In this document: positions 1-7,032 of the stretch, piece by piece
How the letters are laid out: every line of letters starts with the position of its first letter
How positions within the stretch are numbered: the stretch's first letter is position 1
IMG/VR virus record: IMGVR_UViG_3300031565_000096
Span: 1 to 43,535 of that record
From: a virus
Direction: 5' to 3' (one strand)
DNA length: 43,535 nt
The notes under the pieces: generated by a model
The model's database searches: none
Seen by the model: the letters and a program-made list of their open reading frames with translations, nothing else
What the model was told of the DNA's origin: nothing
Translations under genes and position numbers: made by a program

Positions 1-126
1 GCAAGTTTGATGATTGGATAAAAGAGTTAAGTAAGACTCATGATGTTCCAAACGCTCCATTTGTTGTTGAGGCCATGAAGGCTGCTTTTATTGGTGGACG
101 CGAGTCAGTCTTGGCGCAATGGCCGA
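1..126. repeat. Terminal direct repeat, left copy
   Basis: These 126 bases are identical to bases 43409-43534 at the other end of the window. The next base differs (G at 127, A at 43535). The repeat lies inside one open reading frame that continues across the joint, so it marks a circular or terminally redundant molecule rather than a duplicated gene. A length near 127 is also what a de Bruijn assembler leaves at the ends of a circular contig, so it may not be a biological repeat. Confidence 0.95.
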
Positions 127-233
127 GTGATGAGGAAATAAATAATCAATATAAAGGATTAATTGGATCAGATCATGGTTACGGATTAGCGGTTAATTTT
201 ATAAAAAAACGACTGATGGGGGATAACGAATGA
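3..233 (+). CDS. Hypothetical protein, 3' part (5' end at 43405)
   Basis: This is the remainder of a gene whose ATG is at 43405. Joined across the ends it encodes 78 residues beginning MSKFDDWIKELSK. It is a small, charged, soluble protein with no recognised motif. It ends in an ATGA overlap with the next gene, so it belongs to the rightward accessory operon that runs through the joint. I do not recognise the family. Confidence 0.8.
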   Translation, partial: KFDDWIKELSKTHDVPNAPFVVEAMKAAFIGGRESVLAQWPSDEEINNQYKGLIGSDHGYGLAVNFIKKRLMGDNE

Positions 234-514
234 GAACGTCTGAAGAGATAGCTAAAGAAATAGTTGATAACGGCATGAGAGTTAAACAACATATTCACAG
301 TCCAGTAGAAACAATGAGCGATAATTTAAAACTTCATATTACTAAAGCCATCGCCGCAGAGAGAGCCCGTGCGCAGGGACTCGTCGATGCACTGGAGTTT
401 TACGCTAATGGTGGAAATTTTAATCGTGATATATGGATAGATGAAAAACTCGGTTACTTTACTGGTAAAAGAGCAAGACAGGCTTTAGCGGATTTTAGTG
501 GTGAACATTTATAA
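230..514 (+). CDS. Hypothetical protein, 94 aa
   Basis: The start ATG overlaps the previous stop (ATGA) and a GGGGG run lies about 8 bases upstream. The C-terminal half has the pattern RAQGLVDALEFYANGGN followed by basic and Ala-rich residues ending in ALADF. This resembles small phage proteins of unknown role that carry a similar ALxxYAxxxNW-type segment. There is no signal peptide or membrane segment. It is the second-last gene of the rightward accessory operon. Function unknown. Confidence 0.75.
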   Translation: MRTSEEIAKEIVDNGMRVKQHIHSPVETMSDNLKLHITKAIAAERARAQGLVDALEFYANGGNFNRDIWIDEKLGYFTGKRARQALADFSGEHL

Positions 515-560
515 CTATTCAAAACACTCGTTTATGGTCAATTATAAATGCATATCAATG

Positions 561-590
561 TATACAAAAAACCACATATTTGTATATAAT
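561..590 (+). promoter_or_regulatory. Possible sigma70-type promoter
   Basis: In the 113-base gap between two rightward genes there is a perfect TATAAT at 585-590. TATACA at 561-566 (4 of 6 matches to TTGACA) lies 18 bases before it. A start near 597 would give a short leader to the ATG at 628. The local AT-richness makes chance matches likely, so this is weak. Confidence 0.35.
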
Positions 591-627
591 GGTTGATATG
601 ATAATGGTAAAAATCAAGGGTCGTTAC

Positions 628-909
628 ATGTACAATCTATTCCTGACTTTAGATCAGAGTCTTAATACTATCCTTGGTGGTAGTGCTGATGAGTCTATAT
701 CTGGTCGTCTTGGTCGAGCTGTAGAGTCAGGCACACCTAAACGTGGGGTTAAGACAGCAGCTAAAGTAGTGGATTGGTTAGCTTATAGATTATTTAAACA
801 AAAAGACCACTGTGTTGAATCTATTGAGCATGAAGAAGATACTTCAGATGAAACATGGAGTTGGATTAAGAAGCCAAAGACTAGCGTTGACGACACCACT
901 GTAATTTAG
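628..909 (+). CDS. Conserved phage hypothetical protein, 93 aa
   Basis: I place the start at ATG 628 because AAGGG lies 7-8 bases upstream. In-frame upstream ATGs near 580-604 lack a ribosome site and overlap the candidate -10 box. The protein opens MYNLFLTLDQSLNTILGG and continues with ADESISGRLGRAVESG. This DQxLNxxLGG...DExxSxRxGR pattern is shared by small proteins found in many phages, whose function is not established to my knowledge. It is the last rightward gene, and its final 29 bases overlap the convergent lipoprotein gene. Confidence 0.75.
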   Translation: MYNLFLTLDQSLNTILGGSADESISGRLGRAVESGTPKRGVKTAAKVVDWLAYRLFKQKDHCVESIEHEEDTSDETWSWIKKPKTSVDDTTVI

Positions 910-1264
910 AAACTATCTTTTGTACGCCTTCAGGATCAGTACACACAGAAGCCACTAAGTCGGGATTCTTACAAGGCACTTTAACGAAGTTATCTATATA
1001 TATCTCACAGACCTTCATATCTTCCCAAGTGTTATCATCCTTTGGAAGTCTACCAGATTGCTCGCAATCCTGTAATTTCTCTCCTAAGAGATACTGAGCG
1101 TAGAAGTCCCAACAAGTGAACCCCTTCATCTCTTCTGGGAACTTAAGCTCTGATTTTTTATCGCCTACAGCACACTTCCCTACCGCACCATCAATGGTAC
1201 ACATACGGATTTTTCTCATAGAATTACATCCAACAAGTAACAAAATCAGTAATAATCTGGTCAT
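881..1264 (-). CDS. Putative Cys-rich lipoprotein at end of lysis region
   Basis: The start is ATG 1264, which forms an ATGA overlap with the preceding stop. It gives a short basic N-terminus, a hydrophobic run and the lipobox LLVGC, typical of signal peptidase II substrates. The 115-residue mature part has eight further cysteines, suggesting disulfides in the periplasm. It is the last gene of the leftward late operon, next to a small membrane protein and holin-like and endolysin genes. An outer-membrane spanin-type or superinfection-blocking lipoprotein would fit, but no spanin family signature is visible. Lipidation is well supported; the role is inference. Confidence 0.7.
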   Translation of the reverse strand: MTRLLLILLLVGCNSMRKIRMCTIDGAVGKCAVGDKKSELKFPEEMKGFTCWDFYAQYLLGEKLQDCEQSGRLPKDDNTWEDMKVCEIYIDNFVKVPCKNPDLVASVCTDPEGVQKIVSKLQWCRQR

Positions 1265-1446
1265 AATCGCTCTCCCAGCCACTTAGATATTTCTGTCATA
1301 TCTTTCTTTTGTTTAGCTAGTTCAATAGCTGAGTCTAAGTCAGAGAGCGCCTTTCGACGCTCCTCTGTTGCTGTCTTAACAGTCTTGTCCAATATAAGCA
1401 TAATGATCTTAAATGCCAAGGTTAAAACTGTTAAGATGTCAGCCAT
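1261..1446 (-). CDS. Small membrane protein, possible lysis accessory
   Basis: It encodes 61 residues. Residues 4-20 form a hydrophobic helix (LTVLTLAFKIIMLILD), followed by a charged helical segment of about 40 residues that could form a coiled coil. This N-in, one-helix layout is seen in inner-membrane spanins, but the soluble part is much shorter than a classical Rz. The start follows the previous stop by one base (TAATATG) with no strong ribosome site, so it is probably translationally coupled. Together with the downstream lipoprotein it could be an inner/outer membrane pair; this is only positional inference. Confidence 0.6.
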   Translation of the reverse strand: MADILTVLTLAFKIIMLILDKTVKTATEERRKALSDLDSAIELAKQKKDMTEISKWLGERL

Positions 1447-1447
1447 A

Positions 1448-1627
1448 TTATACGATTTGAACTTTATCTTTTGTGATTAATCGCAGAACAACGTTAATCA
1501 TTGCCCAGCCCATACCAGCAGCAGAAAGGTTAGCTTCTACAAATGCGTGGGTTGACGGAACCAATACAACAACTAGTCCTAGAACCTGTAACCAAAATGT
1601 CTTAGATTTAAAAAGTGATTTATCCAT
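1448..1627 (-). CDS. Holin-like small membrane protein
   Basis: I choose ATG 1627, with GGGAG a few bases upstream, over a longer form starting at 1663. The 59-residue product starts MDKSLFKSKTFWLQVLG and has one strong hydrophobic segment (VLGLVVVLVPSTHAFV), a second weaker Ala/Met-rich segment and a basic tail ending LITKDKVQIV. The KSKTFW...P...LRxxTK layout matches small phage membrane proteins that are commonly annotated as holins or holin-like. Its place after the endolysin supports a lysis role, but pore formation is not shown by the sequence. Confidence 0.65.
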   Translation of the reverse strand: MDKSLFKSKTFWLQVLGLVVVLVPSTHAFVEANLSAAGMGWAMINVVLRLITKDKVQIV

Positions 1628-1666
1628 ATATTCTCCCTTTGTACATAGTACACAGTATACCATATA

Positions 1667-1927
1667 CTATTTGAATCGTTTAATCTCCCTGCCTGTTCCG
1701 AAGACGTACATTTTTAATATGGTGCTTCTAAGGATATTGTAGACCTCATTATTGTGGCTATTTGGTATTCCATCAGCACACTTCCAACAAGTTACCTCAA
1801 AATGTAGCTTAGTTGACTTAGTTAATTCTCCAATAACCTGACAAGTTATAACCCCTGTTTCAGCTCCGTTAGATTGTGCATGGTCATTGAATATTATTAA
1901 AACCGCCTTACCCATTATACTTTTCAT
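1667..1927 (-). CDS. Hypothetical protein, 86 aa
   Basis: The start is ATG 1927, overlapping the phosphoesterase stop as ATGA; a longer frame to 1963 would overlap by 40 bases without a better ribosome site. The protein begins MKSIMGKAVLIIFNDHAQ and reads like a beta-rich fold, with the pattern VITCQVIGELTKSTKLHFEVTC and a possible CxxC pair (CWKC). The C-terminus (LRSTILKMYVFGTGREIKRFK) is basic. I do not recognise the family. Confidence 0.65.
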   Translation of the reverse strand: MKSIMGKAVLIIFNDHAQSNGAETGVITCQVIGELTKSTKLHFEVTCWKCADGIPNSHNNEVYNILRSTILKMYVFGTGREIKRFK

Positions 1928-2652
1928 ACAACTCCTGGATAATAAGGAACCCAAATTGGACATCGTCCGTTATCTAAAATTACGCCAACACCCAAGCTAG
2001 GTTTCAATTTAGCTTGTTTGGCGTAATGAAAGCAATACTGTGAATGGTCAATTAAGCACCCTGCATTCATTGCCCAGAGATCCTGTGTATGAGTATTCAT
2101 CCAAGTCACTGTAGCACCAGAATGCAGATGGCCAAACACTGTTGACATCCCAAAATGCATTATTTGACTTCTGCCAGTCTTATCGGAGAACCCTTCTCCG
2201 TGAAATGCTATAAAAGGCTTCTTTGTATTAACCACATAACATTCTTGAACATCCCAGAGGCTAGGATAGTTAAATAGCTCCCGATATGATCTAAGCACCT
2301 GGGTAGGAAGCTCACCACCAGCTGCCTTCCTAAAATATCTACTAGCATGATTAGAAGAACAAATATTAAGCATAGGAAACGCTTTTCCCATTTCTTTAAT
2401 AAGTTTTCTGGCATGTTCTAGCTCCTGATCAGGTGTGTGGGGCATATCAGCCCCTTTAGGATAGGCTCCAAGGAAGAAGTTGTCTTCCATGTCTCCAGCT
2501 TGGAATACGTTCTCTGTAGGGATATTAAAGTCATCCTTGACCTTTATGCAGAACTTTATCGCATCATCAAGATGATAGGGAAAGTGGAGATCCGGTATGA
2601 ACATGTAGTTCTTGTGGCTCTGATTGCCAATATACGGTTTTATAGGGTGCAA
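1924..2652 (-). CDS. Calcineurin-like metallophosphoesterase
   Basis: The 242-residue protein carries the full motif set of the family: DLH (D21, H23), GD (G53, D54), NH (N101, H102), H151 in HGEGF, and GHLH (H175, H177). These residues bind two metals and hydrolyse phosphomonoesters or phosphodiesters. The start is probably TTG 2652, because AAGGAGA lies just upstream; the first in-frame ATG (2604) would cut into the fold just before DLH. It sits between the M15 endolysin and the holin-like gene, so it is expressed late. The substrate cannot be deduced: nucleic acid, cyclic nucleotide or an envelope phosphate are all possible. Confidence 0.85.
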   Translation of the reverse strand: MHPIKPYIGNQSHKNYMFIPDLHFPYHLDDAIKFCIKVKDDFNIPTENVFQAGDMEDNFFLGAYPKGADMPHTPDQELEHARKLIKEMGKAFPMLNICSSNHASRYFRKAAGGELPTQVLRSYRELFNYPSLWDVQECYVVNTKKPFIAFHGEGFSDKTGRSQIMHFGMSTVFGHLHSGATVTWMNTHTQDLWAMNAGCLIDHSQYCFHYAKQAKLKPSLGVGVILDNGRCPIWVPYYPGVV

Positions 2653-2661
2653 GTTCTCTCC

Positions 2662-3051
2662 TTACGGATTGAAGATTCTACGTCCACTTCTTGGCATAAC
2701 GTCCTGCAAGTGAACCCATCCTTTCGTAAACTCAGGGTTTTCCATACATAGGCCAATATCAGCTAATAGTTGCACATTTAATTTGAAATAGTAACCTAAA
2801 GAGTTATCCACATCCTTGAAATCTCCCGCTCTGCATATAATGTGATTTGAGTGCTCAGAACCGCCTATTTTTAGATTGTAGTCTTTTGGTCTCCAACCGC
2901 TATTTAATATGAGTTTATATGGTAGTTTTTCTTCTAAACGATTGATTTTAGCAACGAACATAACAGCGTTGTTGTATTTATTATCGTCAAGTTCGTCTTT
3001 GTATTCTGGGTCATCGTCGTGGCCCATAAAGTACCGCTTAAGTGTGAGCAA
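2662..3051 (-). CDS. M15-family peptidase, probable endolysin
   Basis: This is a 129-residue Zn peptidase of the D-Ala-D-Ala carboxypeptidase / L-Ala-D-Glu endopeptidase group, which cleaves peptidoglycan stems. The zinc ligands are visible as H70 and D77 in the SNHIICRAGD segment (family SxHxxGxAxD) and H114 in GWVHLQD. SGWRPKDYN (51-59) matches the usual SGYRxxxYN. The start is probably TTG 3051 with AAGG upstream, because relatives begin with an MxTLxxYxMGxD segment, seen here as MLTLKRYFMGHD. It has no signal peptide, so release would need the neighbouring holin-like protein. Cys73 replaces the usual Gly in the first motif. Confidence 0.85.
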   Translation of the reverse strand: MLTLKRYFMGHDDDPEYKDELDDNKYNNAVMFVAKINRLEEKLPYKLILNSGWRPKDYNLKIGGSEHSNHIICRAGDFKDVDNSLGYYFKLNVQLLADIGLCMENPEFTKGWVHLQDVMPRSGRRIFNP

Positions 3052-3253
3052 CTCGACCTTCTAAGTTACGTAGTTGTCCTTCGTGACGAATAAGTGTTTC
3101 TTTATGGCTTTCTAAATGGGAAACTATAACCGCCATTTTTACATTTAGTTCATTAATAGAATCAACCAAGGTTTTAACCTGATAAGATAAGTACCCACAT
3201 ATTCCAGTTAATGCGGCCATCATTACTAAGTCCTTAGCTTGATTGAAATCCAT
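3038..3253 (-). CDS. Membrane-anchored coiled-coil protein, holin candidate
   Basis: It encodes 71 residues. Residues 7-27 are hydrophobic (DLVMMAALTGICGYLSYQV) and the rest is a heptad-like charged helix ending GQLRNLEGRVAHT. A GAGG ribosome site precedes ATG 3253. It lies directly upstream of the endolysin and overlaps it by 14 bases, a common position for class II/III-like holins or for spanins. A DUF-type one-helix holin is my best guess. The genome thus offers two holin candidates, this one and the 59-aa protein at 1448-1627. Confidence 0.65.
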   Translation of the reverse strand: MDFNQAKDLVMMAALTGICGYLSYQVKTLVDSINELNVKMAVIVSHLESHKETLIRHEGQLRNLEGRVAHT

Positions 3254-3254
3254 A

Positions 3255-3494
3255 TCATCCTCGCTCGTTATTTATCTTATTTTTATTCTTATCTATCAAA
3301 TCCCATGGGGATTGCTGTTGTTGTTGCATAGGAGGGAAATTATGATCCATAGGCTGAACTGGACCGCGCCCTTCTGGGAAGATCTGAGGGTATTTCAACA
3401 TAGCGTCTTTAGCATCTAATCTATCTTGAATTTCTTTAACAATTAAAGCTCTCTTGGCTTCATTTATTATTCGTTCTCTGTCCTTGTCGGTCAT
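3255..3494 (-). CDS. Hypothetical protein, 79 aa
   Basis: It is a highly charged helical N-terminus (KDRERIINEAKRALIVKEIQ) followed by a Pro/Gln-rich tail with a QQQQQ run and an Asn/Lys-rich end. The start overlaps the preceding stop (ATGA). Such low-complexity tails are common in minor virion proteins, but nothing here assigns a role. It lies between the ejection-type genes and the lysis genes. Confidence 0.65.
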   Translation of the reverse strand: MTDKDRERIINEAKRALIVKEIQDRLDAKDAMLKYPQIFPEGRGPVQPMDHNFPPMQQQQQSPWDLIDKNKNKINNERG

Positions 3495-3847
3495 GCGCCC
3501 CTCGCTTTATTCTTAGCCATCTTAAACGATTCTAAGCCCTTTTCCACAGAAGCAGCTTCTTGCTCTTCTACCATCTGATCTTCTGTCATATTATTGGCGC
3601 TACCGAGATTAATGGTGACAGAAACTTTAGCTTCTTCTTTCTCTTCAGGAACTTCATCGGATCCATCATCCTCTACAGGTTCAGATATATCGTTTAAGCG
3701 ATTCTTAATATCCTGAATGGACTCAATAGCTGCTTTCTTCTTATTCAAGAGAGCAACCGCTTTCTTCATGAGAGGTTTATCAGCTCTGATTTCTTCAGCT
3801 CGCAGAAGAGTATCTGCAGCACATTGTGCGTCCATGTCGTTATTCAT
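3491..3847 (-). CDS. Hypothetical acidic/helical protein, 118 aa
   Basis: GGAGG lies 9 bases before ATG 3847, which overlaps the upstream stop by a few bases. The protein is mostly charged helix (KKAVALLNKKKAAIESIQD), an acidic stretch (VEDDGSDEVPEEKEE) and a Gln/Glu-rich end. It lacks membrane segments. It follows the two large putative ejection proteins and may be a small internal virion protein or chaperone; this is positional inference only. Confidence 0.65.
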   Translation of the reverse strand: MNNDMDAQCAADTLLRAEEIRADKPLMKKAVALLNKKKAAIESIQDIKNRLNDISEPVEDDGSDEVPEEKEEAKVSVTINLGSANNMTEDQMVEEQEAASVEKGLESFKMAKNKARGA

Positions 3848-5471
3848 TCGGTATATCCTCCCAAGCGGAATTATCTTTCATAGTTTTAATTCTTTGTCTT
3901 TGCAAAAGCGGCATAAGGAAACGTGTTTGTGGATTATTCAAGTAGTTTACCCACATACTAGGGCCGAACAAACCACCTGCAGTTAAAGCACCAGCTCCTG
4001 CTCCAATAGCGGTTGACTGTTCTGCATCAGAATATCTTCCACCTATTGCACCAGCTATAGTGGAAGCGGTTCCTAAAGCAATTCCTGGATGTTCTCCGAC
4101 TTTATCTAATATTTTTCTAAAAGAATTGTTTTTTCTAGAAGAACGAATTGCTTCATCGGAATCTTCTAGAGCACCAAATGTCTTTTTCAACGCTTGGAAT
4201 CTTTTTAATTCTTCTGGAGAGTGAATCTGTCCAACTTTGCTTTCTGTTAGATCCATGATTCCTCTCATCTTAGCCCTATCGAATCTAGCTAAATTTCTAG
4301 CATCCTGAGTTTGTAATGGGCCATGAGGTAATTCTTTACTAATTAAAACCTTCTCTTTATACAGTTTTTCTATATCCAAAGGAGTAGTCACTGTTTCTTT
4401 TTTAACATCAGGTACAACTTGTTTCACAACATCTTTTTTTCTTCCAAAAATAGTAGGATCAACAGGTACTTCTTTTTCAATAACTTTAGTGGTAGGCACT
4501 TCTACTTCTACTTTATTTACTTTAATAAGATCTTTTTTTAATTTATCAAAGAATTTTCTTTTCCCTGTATAATCTGTTTCTGATTTTCTTAGATTTAGGT
4601 TATCTTCAATAAAATTATTTAAAGCCTGTGGATGTACATCTCCACCACCTTTTGCTTTAACTGTACTAACAACATTACCTATTTCTTTTCCTGCTTCATT
4701 TCTAGCTGAAGCTATATTTTCTTGAACACGACCTCGTGAACTAAAATTACCAAACACACCCTGATCTATTAATTCTCTACCGACAGGGTCACCAACTTTT
4801 TTATCATATGGAGCACTTCTTCCAGCAACTCTGGCTTCTTCAGAAAGAAGTTCATCTGAAGGTCTTGTGAATTTTCTAGCAGCTACTTCTGCTCCTTTTC
4901 TACCACCAAAGAATTGTCTTAATGCTTCTGGAGCATAAGACAGTCCCATAGTTAAAGGATCAGTTGCTGTCTGTTTCATCGCTTCAACTCTGTCCACACC
5001 TTCTGGCAAGTTAGAAGCTCCAACAATACCTGTTCCCATAGCAAGGTTTGCTGTACCAGATCCTATCATATCAGCTATGCGTGGATATTTAGAAAATAAC
5101 TTAGATAAAGCCTGACCAGATTTTTCAGTGACTTTAGACATAGGGCCACCAATTCCATACATAGAAAGAAGATTTCCACCAACTTGGCCAGCCGCTTTAA
5201 TTTTAGGAAATTCTTTACCTAATTTATTCTCAGGGTCTAACTTTTCAGACCAACCAAGTGTTAATGGATCCATCAATCCAGTTGCTCCAGCAGCCGTTGC
5301 TCTCATTAAATAATCAGAAATTTCTTTCTGTTCTTCAGCAGTCAGTGGCTTTCCAGAGCCTTCTCCCTTAAGAGAACCGAACAGTTTACCCATAGGATTG
5401 AATTGAGCACCTTGAGGAACATCTTCCCAACCTTCATCAACATCAATCCAACCTTCATCATGATTGCTCAT
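3840..5471 (-). CDS. Putative internal virion (DNA ejection) protein
   Basis: I place the start at ATG 5471 (ATGA overlap with the upstream stop) rather than at ATG 5483. The 543-residue product has an acidic N-terminus with repeated DEGW motifs, then a Gly/Ala-rich hydrophobic part with membrane-active character around residues 60-170, a long Lys/Glu-rich helical middle, and a Gly/Ala-rich C-terminal segment (TIAGAIGG, AIGAGAGALTAGGLFG). Amphipathic Gly/Ala-rich segments with long coiled regions are typical of podovirus ejection proteins, which leave the capsid and cross the cell envelope. No enzyme motif such as a lytic transglycosylase is visible. Assignment rests on composition and position. 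Confidence 0.6.
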   Translation of the reverse strand: MSNHDEGWIDVDEGWEDVPQGAQFNPMGKLFGSLKGEGSGKPLTAEEQKEISDYLMRATAAGATGLMDPLTLGWSEKLDPENKLGKEFPKIKAAGQVGGNLLSMYGIGGPMSKVTEKSGQALSKLFSKYPRIADMIGSGTANLAMGTGIVGASNLPEGVDRVEAMKQTATDPLTMGLSYAPEALRQFFGGRKGAEVAARKFTRPSDELLSEEARVAGRSAPYDKKVGDPVGRELIDQGVFGNFSSRGRVQENIASARNEAGKEIGNVVSTVKAKGGGDVHPQALNNFIEDNLNLRKSETDYTGKRKFFDKLKKDLIKVNKVEVEVPTTKVIEKEVPVDPTIFGRKKDVVKQVVPDVKKETVTTPLDIEKLYKEKVLISKELPHGPLQTQDARNLARFDRAKMRGIMDLTESKVGQIHSPEELKRFQALKKTFGALEDSDEAIRSSRKNNSFRKILDKVGEHPGIALGTASTIAGAIGGRYSDAEQSTAIGAGAGALTAGGLFGPSMWVNYLNNPQTRFLMPLLQRQRIKTMKDNSAWEDIPNE

Positions 5472-6703
5472 TGAACAACCCATCCCCTTTCTGTCATTAT
5501 TCTAACTTTACCGGTTGTAGGATGAACTTGTTTATCTCCTATTTTATATTCCTTTTTAACTGGAGCAGATTGGGTAACCTCAGGTTTTACATATCCTTCT
5601 CTTTCGAGTCTTTTATCCCATGCTTGTATTTGTTTATCTGTCCCACTTGCTCTCTTGGATCTTTCTCTATTCTTTAATACACTTAAGAGAATAGATGCAC
5701 CTTTTCTCATGTTCTCTTCGATTCCGCTTTCAATTAATTGAATACCAGATTTTGCTCTATCGAAATCTTTATCAGTTGCTCTCATACCACTAAGTTCTTT
5801 ATTAGCTATATTAACCACATTGGTTAAAGCATCTCGCATTTCTGTGGCTCCAGCGTCTAATAATCCTAATGACTCACCTGGAGCTACTAAAAATTTAGGA
5901 GTCTTTCCTTCTGCTGGGCCCACCCCTGGTAATTTACCAGTTGGGTATTTATTCATTAAGTTTTGAAGTGCAACAACAGCAGATTGTGCGTCCAACACTG
6001 GAGTTAGTAATTTTTCTAATTTCTCAGTGTTAGGTTCTTTTAATGAACTAGCTGAAGGGACAATATCTTGTTGAGTAAGAGTCCCCCCAGTTGGTTTAGA
6101 TAAAAGATTAGCCAACCCCATTTGAGTAGAGAGATCGCTTCCACCGCCCTTTTTTTGTAAGAAGGTATCTTTAAGCAGTTTCATCCTATCATCTTGCTGT
6201 TCAGAATATGCTTTAGCTGTTCCACCTTTTAATTTAATAAGCATTTCTTGACGATCTTCTGGTGTCATAGGAGCAGATATATTTTTAGCTAAATCACCAC
6301 CTGTCCATTGATCAAAGAAACCCGCCACTGGTTTTAAATTAAGACCGCCAGGCATTTTTTCTAGATTTTTTAAATTACCACGCATTCCTTCGATCAGTTC
6401 GGATTGGGCTTTTAAATTAGGATTTTCTTCAACTCTCTTTAGTCCAGCATTCCATACATCTTCTGGGATAGATTGAATATCGGGTTCTTCCCCTCTTCTA
6501 GCTACCTGTCTCAAAATATCTGTAACTATTTCATTAGATTTCTTTAAGTTTGCTTCATCATAAAGAGGTTTAACTAAAGTTGTTTTCCTTCCTTTAAATT
6601 GTGGTGCAGCCTCTACATCACCTTCATTAGTATCCATATTGGAAGGACTTCTACCCAGCTTAGCCATTTCTTCTGCCATCCAAGGGCTTAAATTAAATGC
6701 CAT
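5468..6703 (-). CDS. Putative internal virion protein, 411 aa
   Basis: It starts at ATG 6703 just after the previous stop. The protein is mainly helical and charged, with LSxxM and DRAKSGIQLIESG segments and a short C-terminal stretch EYKIGDKQVHPTTGKVRIM that reads like a small beta hairpin. No catalytic motif or signal peptide is seen. It sits within a block of candidate ejection proteins between the nozzle/adaptor genes and the lysis genes, where T7-like and P22-like phages keep their internal proteins. Function is inferred from position. Confidence 0.6.
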   Translation of the reverse strand: MAFNLSPWMAEEMAKLGRSPSNMDTNEGDVEAAPQFKGRKTTLVKPLYDEANLKKSNEIVTDILRQVARRGEEPDIQSIPEDVWNAGLKRVEENPNLKAQSELIEGMRGNLKNLEKMPGGLNLKPVAGFFDQWTGGDLAKNISAPMTPEDRQEMLIKLKGGTAKAYSEQQDDRMKLLKDTFLQKKGGGSDLSTQMGLANLLSKPTGGTLTQQDIVPSASSLKEPNTEKLEKLLTPVLDAQSAVVALQNLMNKYPTGKLPGVGPAEGKTPKFLVAPGESLGLLDAGATEMRDALTNVVNIANKELSGMRATDKDFDRAKSGIQLIESGIEENMRKGASILLSVLKNRERSKRASGTDKQIQAWDKRLEREGYVKPEVTQSAPVKKEYKIGDKQVHPTTGKVRIMTERGWVVQ

Positions 6704-6704
6704 A

Positions 6705-7031
6705 TTACTTACCTAACCATCCACCAAGTCGTGGGGAAGCAAATGAAGAAGATCCAGTTAAATCAGCAGGAGTTTCTTCACTACCCAAGATATCCCAAAT
6801 AGATGGTTTCAATGCTTCATGACCAACAAGAGCACCTTGAGCACCACCTGCAATAGGGCCAGTTAAATAATCCCAAGGATTTGCTTTAGATGCTTTCCAA
6901 TCTTTACCTGTCCAAGCGTCTGCAACAGCTTTAATATTGGCAACCTTGGCTTCTTGTTGTTTTCCCCTAGCATCTGTTAATCCTTTTAAAACTCCAGCAC
7001 CTGCTAAAAGTGGTATTAATGGCAATGGCAT
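6705..7031 (-). CDS. Small Gly/Ala-rich putative virion protein
   Basis: GGAGG precedes ATG 7031. The 108-residue product begins with a short hydrophobic segment (MPLPLIPLLAGAGVLKGL), then a charged stretch and a Gly/Ala-rich segment (GPIAGGAQGALVG). This looks like a small membrane-active protein and it lies in the ejection block. It could be a small ejection protein comparable in role to P22 gp7 or T7 gp14; no homology is claimed. Confidence 0.6.
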   Translation of the reverse strand: MPLPLIPLLAGAGVLKGLTDARGKQQEAKVANIKAVADAWTGKDWKASKANPWDYLTGPIAGGAQGALVGHEALKPSIWDILGSEETPADLTGSSSFASPRLGGWLGK

Positions 7032-7032
7032 A

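Noticed and set aside
2804-2812. Perfect DnaA-box consensus TTATCCACA
   Set aside because: It lies inside the endolysin coding sequence (encoding VDN) with no clustered copies or AT-rich stretch around it, so it is most likely chance.
3840-5483. N-terminal MGCS of the longer form as a lipidation or myristoylation signal
   Set aside because: The ATGA overlap supports the start four codons later, and no hydrophobic signal peptide precedes the Cys.
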